Made by a program: the position numbers and the translations under genes. The notes beneath the pieces were generated by a model. It saw only the letters and a program-made list of their open reading frames with translations, was not told the origin of the DNA and ran no database searches. Source: SZUA-36 sp963759155 (lineage in GTDB: Bacteria > Pseudomonadota > Gammaproteobacteria > Xanthomonadales > SZUA-36). From it: a stretch of DNA of 64,000 nucleotides. This document shows positions 53,411 to 61,644 of the stretch, one piece after another. How positions within the stretch are numbered: position 1 is the stretch's first letter; each line of letters opens with the position of its first letter. The stretch spans positions 62,001 through 126,000 of the forward strand of contig CAVWXX010000015.1 of the NCBI GenBank assembly GCA_963759155.1. Reading direction: 5' to 3'.

Positions 53411-53851
53411 ATGAATAATTACAGGCAAATTAAAACACTGAACAACACCGATGCAGCCTATATTGCGGGGTTCATTGATGGTGAAGGTACAGTTACTCTC
53501 ACGAGAAAACATAAAAACGAAAATCGTCAACTCTGCATTTCAATTGCAAGCACAGAAATCAACCTCCTTGATTTCGTAATGACCGTATCTGGTGTTGGAA
53601 AAATCACAAACAAAAGAGCAAGTAAAGCTCTGCACTCCCAAAGTTATGCCTATGCTGTTTACAACAGGCATGCACTATCACTTTTAGAACAAATCTTTCC
53701 CTATTTGAAGTCATATAAACGTGCACGTGCCGCGTTAATTCTTAAAGACTATCTTGCGGTAACTCCGAGAAATGGAAAATACACTGATGAAATGCTCGCC
53801 AGTAAAAAGTTATTTGAACAAGCGGTTCTTGCCATCAAGGCTAATAGTTAG
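53411..53851 (+). CDS. LAGLIDADG homing endonuclease, single-motif
   Basis: A 146-residue protein with one LAGLIDADG motif, AYIAGFIDGEGT (residues 16-27, catalytic Asp23 or Glu25 side), so it should act as a homodimer on a near-palindromic site. The rest fits the family (LLDFVMTVSGVGKIT, AYAVYNRHALSLLEQIFPYLKSYKRARAALILKDYL). Unusually, it lies outside the intron, 14 bases past the ssrA terminator and before a second, degraded ssrA 3' end. ATG 53411 is chosen over TTG 53396, which lies in the terminator T-run. It is AT-richer than neighbouring genes. The likely target is the intronless ssrA T-arm, by inference. Confidence 0.88.
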   Translation: MNNYRQIKTLNNTDAAYIAGFIDGEGTVTLTRKHKNENRQLCISIASTEINLLDFVMTVSGVGKITNKRASKALHSQSYAYAVYNRHALSLLEQIFPYLKSYKRARAALILKDYLAVTPRNGKYTDEMLASKKLFEQAVLAIKANS

Positions 53852-53909
53852 TAGATCAAGCCCAAACCAGTATCACTCAAATCTGGCTCAGTCAACGCGA
53901 TAGAGTTCT

Positions 53910-53933
53910 GCGGGTTCGATTCCCGCCGCCCCA
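53910..53933 (+). pseudogene. Displaced ssrA 3' end (T-arm and acceptor remnant)
   Basis: GCGGGTTCGATTCCCGC is a complete, uninterrupted T-arm, followed by CGCCCCA and then TAC instead of a usable discriminator and CCA. The T-arm is identical to that of the spliced tmRNA. The acceptor part no longer pairs fully with GGGGGCG. It looks like an older host ssrA end displaced by insertion, or an attachment-site copy. Confidence 0.75.
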
Positions 53934-53941
53934 TACAAACA

Positions 53942-53964
53942 AACCACCCTTACGGTGGTTTTTT
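53942..53964 (+). terminator. Terminator behind the displaced ssrA end
   Basis: AACCACC pairs with GGTGGTT around CTTAC and runs into TTTTTT. Its position 8 bases after the remnant matches a former ssrA terminator, supporting the view that this is an old gene end. Confidence 0.85.
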
Positions 53965-54128
53965 GTATGGCGCAGTTGGACATGTTCGGAACTTCAGTAC
54001 CTAGCGCAACGATAACTACAAATGGCCGGAAGCGTTGATGCGTTTGGATAAGCATTCCCGAACAATCAGAACCAGCAAACTCGATTATTATTCCAGTAAT
54101 ACGCCGTGGGATTTCGGGCAGTTTCGCT

Positions 54129-55982
54129 TTAAGACCCCTGTTTCGGTGCCATTTCAAGCCAGAATTCCAGCAGACCCAGTTTCTCCAGGAAAGGCTCCCA
54201 ACGCGGATCTGTATGAATGCTGTAGAACGCGGTTTCGGTCAGTATCCAGGTTGGATAGTAGTCGCTGTTTTCCAGCATGTAATCAAGCCATTCAAACGTC
54301 TTGTCTACGTCACCACGGTATCCATAGACCCTGGCTATCGCATAGGGACTAGCATTCTCAATTAAGTCTGCAAGGGCTTCATCGGCCTTTGCTGCATTAC
54401 CTAATGCATGATGAACTATGGCACGAACGTAGCTAGTGTCAGACTCTGCCAGGGCAGCCTCTAACTCGCCCTTTAAAAACAGCGTTTGCCAGAGATCGTA
54501 TTTCCCGTAGGAAGAAGGACTCAAACCAAGCAGCTTCCTGAATGACGCTTCTGCATCATCAAGGCGCCCGGAACTCAGATAGGCATTTCCAAGAAACCAA
54601 TAGAATTCAGGAACGATTGGCTCCATGGCCAGCGCCGCCTGATATTGGGTAATTGCGAGGTCAAACTTCCCGGTCAAAAACGCGCCTTTACCAATGGCAG
54701 CTACTATAAAAGCGTTGTCAGGTTCCAGCTCTAACGCATATTCAAAATCTTCGATCCCCTGTTTGAAGTTGTTTTTGGTAAAAATCCACGATATACCACG
54801 GACATAATAGGCAAATGCGTAGTCTGGGTCGGTGCTAATAGCTGCTTGAATAGCGTGGTCGGCAAGGACAGTTCTTTCCTCAAACGACAACTCGCCTGAA
54901 CCCCCGCCCCATATGTAAGTATCCGCCAACTCGGCCCATGCCGGAACATAAGCAGGATCGATCTCAACCACTTGTTTGAAGGCCTCAATTGCTCGGTCCA
55001 GTGAGTCTTTTGAAATCTGGCGCTTCAGGTACTGTCCTTCGAGAAACAATCGATAGGCCACTGGGTCGGTTTTTCGTGTTTTGGGTGCCTCACCCAACAA
55101 GGTGATTTTTAAAGCATCGACGACCGCGATCGCGATCTCTTCCTGTATATCGAAAATATTATCCAACTGCCTGTCATAGCTTTCTGACCATACATGGAAG
55201 CCATTATCCGCCTGAATCAGCTGTGCGGTTATGCGTAGTTGGTTATCGTGCATGCGAACGCTACCCTCGAGCACATGGGCTACTTGCAACCGCGAGGCGA
55301 TTTCTGTTACTTCAAGGTTTTTCCCCCTGAAAGAGAAAGAAGAAGTACGTGCCGCCACACGCAATTCAGGGATTTTTGCAAGCAGATTCAACAGTTCTTC
55401 GGACAGACCGTCTGAGAAATACTCCTGCTCTTCATCAGAACTCATGTTGACAAACGGCAGTACAGCAATGGAATTGTTATCGTGTGATTCGGTTTGAGCG
55501 GCAGTGTGGCCTTCCTGACGCACCGATTGGGCAATTTGCTCATCCTCGACAGGGTGGTGGGCAAACTTGTCGAAAGCAATGTACCCCAGAGCCAATGCCA
55601 ACACAGCCAGGCTCACAAGCAAACGTGAAGACGGGGCTTGCCTGAATGAGCGACTGGATATCTGTGCCGACTGAATTTTGACTTCGGGAACCAGGCGATA
55701 ACCTTCCCCCCGTAAGCCCTCGATGTAGATGGGCTGATTGGGATCATCACCAAGACTCTGCCTCAGCGTCTTCATTCTTTGGGCAAGATTGTCGGGCGTA
55801 ATCACCCGATTGGGTCCCCAGACCTGGTCGATCAGGTCATCGTGTGAGATCAACGCTGGTGCTGCCAGGACCAATGCCTTAAGCACCTTGAAACTGAGCT
55901 TCGTCAGCTTGATCGGCTGCCCACCACGGGTTAGCAGGTGCCGGTTCAGATCCAGTGTTAAGTCAGAAAATTCGTAAATCAT
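54129..55982 (-). CDS. CadC-like transmembrane regulator with TPR repeats
   Basis: Residues 1-98 form an OmpR-type winged helix (LTKLSFKVLKALVLAAPALISHDDLIDQVWG, GEGYRLVPE). One membrane helix follows (about 120-137), so the remainder is periplasmic. Residues 170-290 resemble the FlgO/adenylate-cyclase-associated domain (SIAVLPFVNMSSDEEQEYFSDGLSEELL). The rest is a series of TPR-like helices to the end at residue 617. Such ToxR-like proteins sense outside signals without phosphorylation. The start is ATG 55982. It is divergent from a small secreted protein gene and lies inside the ssrA-linked island. Target genes are unknown. Confidence 0.87.
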   Translation of the reverse strand: MIYEFSDLTLDLNRHLLTRGGQPIKLTKLSFKVLKALVLAAPALISHDDLIDQVWGPNRVITPDNLAQRMKTLRQSLGDDPNQPIYIEGLRGEGYRLVPEVKIQSAQISSRSFRQAPSSRLLVSLAVLALALGYIAFDKFAHHPVEDEQIAQSVRQEGHTAAQTESHDNNSIAVLPFVNMSSDEEQEYFSDGLSEELLNLLAKIPELRVAARTSSFSFRGKNLEVTEIASRLQVAHVLEGSVRMHDNQLRITAQLIQADNGFHVWSESYDRQLDNIFDIQEEIAIAVVDALKITLLGEAPKTRKTDPVAYRLFLEGQYLKRQISKDSLDRAIEAFKQVVEIDPAYVPAWAELADTYIWGGGSGELSFEERTVLADHAIQAAISTDPDYAFAYYVRGISWIFTKNNFKQGIEDFEYALELEPDNAFIVAAIGKGAFLTGKFDLAITQYQAALAMEPIVPEFYWFLGNAYLSSGRLDDAEASFRKLLGLSPSSYGKYDLWQTLFLKGELEAALAESDTSYVRAIVHHALGNAAKADEALADLIENASPYAIARVYGYRGDVDKTFEWLDYMLENSDYYPTWILTETAFYSIHTDPRWEPFLEKLGLLEFWLEMAPKQGS

Positions 55983-56273
55983 TCGAATCTGTCTGTTCTC
56001 ATTATTAATTCAGGCCAATCCACTCAAGACCACAGCCAATGGTACAAAACTTACGTTGCGACTGGTTTTCAGCGGTTTTATCAGCAAATTTTCAGCAAAT
56101 TATTACCCTCTGGTCACGCAGTATTCGTACCGACGACCTAGCATGTACTGTAACACGGATCTTTTTACAGGAATTCCGTGAGGCCGGCCAGAAATGAGGA
56201 ACTATCGAGAAGCATGGTTTCCAGAGAGGTTGAGGTAAATCGTAAATTTGATCCATAGAGAGGAAACTTTATT

Positions 56274-56825
56274 ATGAAAGCAATTAGATTATTAGTGGTT
56301 TCGTTTTTCGTGTTTTGTGTTTCGACTACAAACGTCGTCGCATCTAAGGAATCTGACAAGAATTCTGTAATTGACCAAGCTTATCAACAAGCACAAGCAG
56401 AAGTTCTAGAAACTTTTGGGGCCATTGCAGGAACTATAATAGCCGGAGCCGGACATGGATATGATAGCGAATTTATGGATCAACTTATCTCTTTTCATGC
56501 TTATGGAGACAAGTTTGTCGAATTCAATGGAGGACTGTCTTTCGATAGTGCGGGTAACGAACATAATGAACGCCAGTTATTTGGTGAAGATTTAGAAGAA
56601 GGTGGGGTAATACAATTTGCCGCTAAAGAGGGAACTTTGAATGTTGCCGTATATTTTGGAAATGTAGCGAATTTGACCTTCGTCTCAGATTTTATACTGA
56701 TGCATAAGGAATATGGCGAAATCAGAGTCGAAAATCTAATTACTTTATTATTTGTTAAAACAAAGGGTGAATGGAAAATGGTTCACGAACATCATTCTCC
56801 AGTTACGGCTCCGTTAACAGATTGA
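56274..56825 (+). CDS. Secreted hypothetical protein, NTF2/SnoaL-like
   Basis: I cannot assign a function. A signal peptide (residues 1-24, MKAIRLLVVSFFVFCVSTTN...VVAS) is followed by a ~155-residue domain whose spacing and ends (FDQAYQQAQ-like helix, LITLLFVKTKGEWKMVHEHHSP) resemble the cone-shaped NTF2-like fold used for ligand or cargo binding. AGAGAGGAAA precedes ATG 56274. The gene is much richer in A and T than the flanking chromosome, in base and codon use, indicating transfer. It is divergent from the CadC-like regulator (291-base gap) and could be its target. Confidence 0.72.
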   Translation: MKAIRLLVVSFFVFCVSTTNVVASKESDKNSVIDQAYQQAQAEVLETFGAIAGTIIAGAGHGYDSEFMDQLISFHAYGDKFVEFNGGLSFDSAGNEHNERQLFGEDLEEGGVIQFAAKEGTLNVAVYFGNVANLTFVSDFILMHKEYGEIRVENLITLLFVKTKGEWKMVHEHHSPVTAPLTD

Positions 56826-56866
56826 GATAGATAAATCCATACACAAAACAATAGAAATTGGGTGGG

Positions 56867-56907
56867 GGAAGATATTCATCAGATGCTTTATCTGATGGTT
56901 ATCTTCC
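56867..56907 (+). terminator. Long imperfect hairpin after the secreted-protein gene
   Basis: GGAAGATATTCATCAGAT and ATCTGATGGTTATCTTCC pair at 16 of 18 positions around a five-base loop, 41 bases past the stop. The following TCTCTTATT is only moderately T-rich. The remaining bases to 57114 show no gene. Confidence 0.55.
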
Positions 56908-57114
56908 TCTCTTATTGTGCTCAACCACTTCAACAATTACTCCCTGACCAAAACTTTTGGATGACGGCTCCTGGCCGTTTACTGCGATAGATGGCTCTGC
57001 AATTTGTTTACCTGCCAACCGGATCCACAAAACCCGAATACCTCACCCCTGACAGTAGCGCCATTTCGCGATGCCAGGTTGCCAGGTCATCTTTTACAAA
57101 CTGGTTTTAGGTGG

Positions 57115-57490
57115 TTATGGCCGCAGGCGCGTGCCTGTGCCACCACCCCGGCCATCAAGGATGATGTAATCTGCCGAGGCATCCAGTGCAAACTGCATAT
57201 CCCGCTCAATGTGGTTGGCACTCAGCTTGAAACCAATGGGTATACCACCGGTAACTTCTCTGACCCGGTCGGCAAAGCGCTTGAAGTCTGCAGCCGATGA
57301 AATATCCCTGAAAGTGGGTGGGGAAACAGCCGGCTGTCCTTCTGGAATACAGCGGACTTCCGAAATCTTCCCCTTGTTTTTATTGCCCGGCAAGTGGCCA
57401 CCCGCGCCCGTTTTCGCACCCTGGCCAGGGAAATTTTTGCTTCTTCTGACAGGGCACCGAAGCTCATGTCAGACACCATCAGTGGAATAC
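57115..57490 (-). pseudogene. Remnant of an FMN-binding glutamate synthase-family gene
   Basis: Minus-strand fragments in two frames match the glutamate synthase central/FMN domain. First comes PLMVSDMSFGALSEEAKISL, then after a jump in frame and the loss of roughly 70 codons AKTGAGGHLPGNKNKGK, IPEGQPAVSPPTF, GGIPIGFKLSANHIERDMQF and YIILDGRGGGTG. N- and C-terminal parts are missing and the frame is broken near 57415. It cannot make an active enzyme. Its 5' edge joins a fragment of the BCCT gene at about 57491. Confidence 0.82.
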
Positions 57491-57491
57491 T

Positions 57492-57533
57492 CAATCTCGG
57501 CGGCCTGCCAGCAGCCATTATCATCCTGGCAAC
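57492..57533 (+). repeat. 42-bp copy of the BCCT transporter gene 3' region
   Basis: Matches 52535-52576 with one mismatch (A for G). Its last 12 bases, CATCCTGGCAAC, are also the first 12 bases of the 75-bp intron/ssrA repeat. The junction is therefore a microhomology fusion of transporter gene and intron. Confidence 0.93.
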
Positions 57534-57596
57534 AGGATGAAGGTATAGTCCAGCCCTTTTCGAAAGATAAGGATAAGCTGTCCCGCCGCCTCCACC
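57522..57596 (+). repeat. 75-bp direct repeat, copy 2 (intron 3' half plus ssrA exon 2)
   Basis: Exact copy of 53287-53361: P8, P7 3' strand, P9, terminal G and TCCCGCCGCCTCCACC, then GACT instead of the final A. It has no exon 1 or intron 5' half and cannot be functional. It marks the right edge of the ssrA-linked island. Confidence 0.95.
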
Positions 57597-57670
57597 GACT
57601 CAAAGACCGCTCACGGTCATGGGATGTCATTTAAGTCCAATGGATCGGAGTGATCTTCATTGATTGACTT

Positions 57671-58963
57671 TCAACTAACCAACTCCTGCAAACAAGTCTC
57701 AAGAATATCCAGACCCTCATTAATGAGTTCGTCTGAAATCGTCAATGCGGGTAAAAACCGGATGACATTGCCCCGGATACCACAACTCAACAACACCAGA
57801 CCTTTGTTATAGGCCATCGTTACAATCGATTTGGTCAGGCCGGGGTCGGGCTGTTCAGCATCACCGTTCTTTACCAGTTCCATGGCGATCATCGCACCAC
57901 GCTCGGCACGAATGTCACCAATTTGCCCAGGAAACCGCCTTTGAAGATTATTCAATTTTTTGGCAAAAAGGGAACCAACTTGATTGGCCCGCCCGACCAG
58001 GCCCTGCTCTGCAATGACGTCGATCACCGCGAGGGCGGCAGCGCAGCCAATCGGCGACCCACCATAGGTTCCACCCAATCCGCCTGGCAAGGGCGCGTCC
58101 ATGATGTCGGCTTTTCCGACGACTGCCGCAAGCGGAAACCCACCCGCAACACCCTTGGCAACGGTCATCAGGTCGGGCTCAATACCGGCATATTCACTAC
58201 AGAAAAACTTTCCCGTGCGGGCGAAGCCAGTTTGAATTTCATCAACAATCAAAACAATGCCATGCTCATCACATAGTCTTCGCAGGGCTTGCAAAAACTC
58301 ATTCGATGCAGGATAGAACCCGCCCTCACCCTGGACAGGTTCGATAATCATTGCGGCCACATCGGATGGTGCAATATCTACCTTAAAAAGCATGTCCAGC
58401 GCCTTTAGCGAGTCTTCAACACTGACACCGTGGTATTCAATTGGAAAAGGAGCATGGTAAACCTCTCCGGGGAACGGTCCGAACAGGTTTTTATAAGGCG
58501 TGACCTTTCCCGTTAGCGCCATCGCGAGCATGGTTCTGCCATGAAACCCACCATTAAAAGCAATCACTCCGCGGCGCCCCGTATGAGCACGGGCGATTTT
58601 CACGCAGTTTTCAACTGCTTCGGCTCCCGTGGTCACGAAGATAGATTTTTTGGGTGTCGGGCCGGGCGCCAGTTGATTAAGTTTTTCCGCCAACTCCACG
58701 GCAGAGTCATAAGGGGTAACCATCACACAGGTGTGGCTAAATCGCTCAAGTTGTTTTTTAACGGCGGCAACAACAGTAGGGTTGGAGTGACCCGTTGAAC
58801 AAACCGCGATACCCGTGCCAAAGTCAATATAGCGTTTGCCTTCGACATCCCACATCTCGGCATTCTTTGCATGATCGATATAAACGGCTGCGATGTTTCC
58901 CTGACCACGTGCCATCGCGGACTGCTTGCGTGCCTGCCACTGTGCGTTGCTTTGATCTTTCAC
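57671..58963 (-). CDS. gabT: 4-aminobutyrate aminotransferase
   Basis: PLP enzyme moving the amino group of GABA to 2-oxoglutarate, giving succinate semialdehyde. Class III aminotransferase features: TTGAEAVENCVKIAR, GFHGRTMLAMALTGK, IIEPVQGEGGF, VDEIQTGFARTG and the PLP lysine in TVAKGVAGGFPLAAVVG. I choose GTG 58963, which overlaps the gabD stop (GTGA) and has GGGGGG nine bases upstream; another GTG at 58984 lacks a ribosome site. It forms an operon with gabD. Confidence 0.94.
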   Translation of the reverse strand: MKDQSNAQWQARKQSAMARGQGNIAAVYIDHAKNAEMWDVEGKRYIDFGTGIAVCSTGHSNPTVVAAVKKQLERFSHTCVMVTPYDSAVELAEKLNQLAPGPTPKKSIFVTTGAEAVENCVKIARAHTGRRGVIAFNGGFHGRTMLAMALTGKVTPYKNLFGPFPGEVYHAPFPIEYHGVSVEDSLKALDMLFKVDIAPSDVAAMIIEPVQGEGGFYPASNEFLQALRRLCDEHGIVLIVDEIQTGFARTGKFFCSEYAGIEPDLMTVAKGVAGGFPLAAVVGKADIMDAPLPGGLGGTYGGSPIGCAAALAVIDVIAEQGLVGRANQVGSLFAKKLNNLQRRFPGQIGDIRAERGAMIAMELVKNGDAEQPDPGLTKSIVTMAYNKGLVLLSCGIRGNVIRFLPALTISDELINEGLDILETCLQELVS

Positions 58964-60423
58964 TGGTCGATACCCCCCAGGCACATGTATTTAATTTCAA
59001 GGTAATCATCCAGGCCATATTTTGAACCTTCACGGCCCTGACCGGATTCTTTTACACCCCCAAAAGGCGCCATTTCATTTGAAATGATGCCTTCATTTAT
59101 GCCGACAATCCCATATTCCAGGCCTTCACCAACCCGCCATATTCGACCGATATCACGTGAATAAAAATAGCAGGCCAGGCCGAACTCGGTGTCGTTTGCC
59201 ATTGCAATCGCTTCGGCTTCCGTACGGAACTTGAACAACGGTGCAACAGGTCCGAAAATCTCCTCCCTGAACACCTTCATGTCGTCACTGACGTTGGTCA
59301 ATATCGTCGGCTCGATAAAGCTTCCACCCAGGTCTGAACGTCGACCGCCAGCCCTAACACACGCGCCCTTTTCAACGGCGTCATCGATGAAGCCCATTAC
59401 GTCCCTGGCAGCACCTTCGTTGATCAAAGGCCCGATCGTTACCCCTTCATGCGCACCGTCCCCTACACTTAGACTCTTCACTGCCTCTACAAGTTTATCG
59501 GTGAATTCGTCGTAAACTGCTTCCTGAACCAGGATGCGATTGGCACAGACACAGGTCTGGCCGGAATTCCTGTATTTACTCGCCATAGCACCGGCGACAG
59601 CGGCATCGAGATCGGCGTCATCAAATACGATAAACGGGGCATTACCTCCCAGTTCCATCGAGGTACGTTTGACCGTTGCAGCGCATTCAGCCATCAGTTG
59701 CTTGCCAACGGGTGTTGAACCTGTAAAAGTCAGCTTTCGCACAAGCGGGTTGGACGTAAGCTCCTTCCCAATCTCCGCTGTTCGTCCGGTGACCAGGTTG
59801 ATAACACCTGCCGGAACACCGGCACGTTCGGCTAACTCCGCAAATGCATAGGCCGACAACGGTGTTGCATTGGCCGGTTTGCAAACGACCGTGCAGCCGG
59901 CAGCCAATGCCGGTGCAATTTTTCGAGTCAACATCGCATTGGGAAAGTTCCACGGTGTAATGCATGCAACAACACCCACAGGCTGCTTGATAACTAACAG
60001 GCGCTTATCCTCCGAGGTGTGTGGAATGGTATCTCCATATATCCGCTTCGCCTCCTCGGAAAACCACTCGATATAACTGGCACCATAGGCAATTTCGCCA
60101 CGGGCTTCAGCCAAAGGCTTGCCTTGTTCGGCGGTGAGAATTCGGGCCAGGTCTTCCTGGTTTTCCATCATCAGACCGAACCACTTGCGTAAAATCGCGG
60201 AGCGTTCTTTTACGGGGGTCTTGCTCCAGCTGTGTTGAGCAGTCTGCGCGGCTTCAATCGCTCGCCGGGTTTCGGCAGTACCGCAATTCGCCACCCGCGC
60301 AATCACCTCACCTGTGGCCGGATTGGTCACATCCAGCGTTGTCCGCTGGTCTGAAGCGACCCACTGACCGTTGATATATGCATCCATTTTCAATAAACGT
60401 TTGTCTGCAATAGAAATACCCAC
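58960..60423 (-). CDS. gabD: Succinate-semialdehyde dehydrogenase (NADP+ type)
   Basis: Aldehyde dehydrogenase that oxidises succinate semialdehyde to succinate, the step after GabT. Family sites: ITPWNFPNAMLTRKIAPALAAG, FTGSTPVGKQL, the general-base Glu in MELGGNAPFIVFDDAD, and the catalytic Cys in YRNSGQTCVCANR. At 487 residues it is normal. The start is GTG 60423, preceded by GGAGGG. It is first in gabD-gabT, divergent from a LysR-type regulator whose ATG is 160 bases away. Confidence 0.95.
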   Translation of the reverse strand: MGISIADKRLLKMDAYINGQWVASDQRTTLDVTNPATGEVIARVANCGTAETRRAIEAAQTAQHSWSKTPVKERSAILRKWFGLMMENQEDLARILTAEQGKPLAEARGEIAYGASYIEWFSEEAKRIYGDTIPHTSEDKRLLVIKQPVGVVACITPWNFPNAMLTRKIAPALAAGCTVVCKPANATPLSAYAFAELAERAGVPAGVINLVTGRTAEIGKELTSNPLVRKLTFTGSTPVGKQLMAECAATVKRTSMELGGNAPFIVFDDADLDAAVAGAMASKYRNSGQTCVCANRILVQEAVYDEFTDKLVEAVKSLSVGDGAHEGVTIGPLINEGAARDVMGFIDDAVEKGACVRAGGRRSDLGGSFIEPTILTNVSDDMKVFREEIFGPVAPLFKFRTEAEAIAMANDTEFGLACYFYSRDIGRIWRVGEGLEYGIVGINEGIISNEMAPFGGVKESGQGREGSKYGLDDYLEIKYMCLGGIDQ

Positions 60424-60583
60424 GATTTAACCCTCCAATAATTTCCCTGAATTTCGAAGCCACTAAGTGCACCGGCAGCCAGGATACGAATGCATGTGCC
60501 CAAGTAGCATAACTACTAATATTTCTAGCATATATCGATATATTTTTGTACATTCTGTGAATTATTTTCACAGGACTATTAAC

Positions 60584-61507
60584 ATGTTGGATCGACGCAC
60601 ACTTCCTTTGTCTGCATTACGAGCATTTGAAAGCGCAGGGCAATACTTACACATGGGGCGTGCGGGTGATGCATTGGGCGTTACCCATGGCGCCATCAGC
60701 CACCAGGTTCGGGCCCTTGAGCAACAACTAAAGGTTAAACTCTTCTTCCGTACAAACAATCGTTTGGAACTCACCAGTGCCGGCAAGAGACTACTCAATG
60801 CAGTTCGGGAAGGTTTCGATAGCATCACGGCGGGAACCCGGCACCTGGACCCGGACAATCTTGTGGGTTCACTTGTCATTGGTTGTACCGACTCGACGGG
60901 TGCCAGTTGGGCGATCAGACATATTGGCGAGTTTCAGCTTCAGTACCCGCAAATTAGTATTCATGTCGTTGAGCTTCAGCCTCAGCAAAAAGAGATTCCC
61001 GGTGAAATCGATGTCGCTATCTGCTACGGAAAGCCCGAGGCAGGTGGGCGACGGCTTGAGGAACTGGTGTCCCCTTCTATATACCCGGTTTGCAGCCCCC
61101 GGATTCTTCATGATTTACCACAAATCACAAGACCGGAACATTTAAGCCAACTTACCCTTTTGCATGACAGCCAGAACAACTGGGCGAACTGGTTTGCCGT
61201 CATGAACATGGACATGCCGGACGACACAAGGCAAATTCATTTCTATAGCACCAACCTGTCACTAACCGCGGCTCGACTGGGCTATGGCGTCGCGCTGTGC
61301 AACTCTTTTGAAATCCAGGAGGACCTTCGAGATGGCCGTCTTGTAACACTGCTCAAGAAGGCGATTCCTGAATCCCATAACTATTATCTATTGACCAACC
61401 AGGTAGAACACCGGTCACTGAGGGCACAACTATTTGAAGACTGGATTAAGACACAAACCACGGAGATTATCCGGCACCCTGGTACGGGAGTTCAGTATCG
61501 CAGCTAG
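60584..61507 (+). CDS. LysR-family regulator, GcvA-like
   Basis: Transcription regulator with N-terminal winged helix-turn-helix (LPLSALRAFESAGQYLHMGRAGDALGVTHGAISHQVRALEQQL) and a periplasmic-binding-like effector domain. The opening LDRRTLPLSALRAFE is typical of the GcvA subgroup. ATG 60584 is preferred; the frame extends upstream to 60467, but that part is unlike the family. It is divergent from gabD and so probably controls the GABA operon. AT-rich sequence just upstream (60510-60560) could hold both promoters. Confidence 0.9.
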   Translation: MLDRRTLPLSALRAFESAGQYLHMGRAGDALGVTHGAISHQVRALEQQLKVKLFFRTNNRLELTSAGKRLLNAVREGFDSITAGTRHLDPDNLVGSLVIGCTDSTGASWAIRHIGEFQLQYPQISIHVVELQPQQKEIPGEIDVAICYGKPEAGGRRLEELVSPSIYPVCSPRILHDLPQITRPEHLSQLTLLHDSQNNWANWFAVMNMDMPDDTRQIHFYSTNLSLTAARLGYGVALCNSFEIQEDLRDGRLVTLLKKAIPESHNYYLLTNQVEHRSLRAQLFEDWIKTQTTEIIRHPGTGVQYRS

Positions 61508-61644
61508 AACCATGTTATGTTCTGTTTACGGATTTACAAGTCGTCTGCATGGAAGTATCGTGAAACACGAAGTACTATTGAGGTCCAAAACAAGTGAAGC
61601 AGACGAACGGAAAAAGCGGTAAGAACCCGCGTCCTAAAACATGA

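Noticed and set aside
53063..53920. A longer intron that contains the endonuclease gene and splices to the T-arm at 53910-53933
   Set aside because: That 3' site lacks a terminal G in the right register, the acceptor end does not pair, no CCA is encoded, and a strong terminator would stop transcription first.
52717..53964. Two-piece (permuted) tmRNA
   Set aside because: The 5' and 3' parts are in normal order, the tag lies in the first part, and exon 2 at 53346 completes the gene.
53362..57521. Integrase-bearing genomic island
   Set aside because: No tyrosine or serine recombinase gene is present between the repeats; only the LAGLIDADG protein is mobile-element-like.
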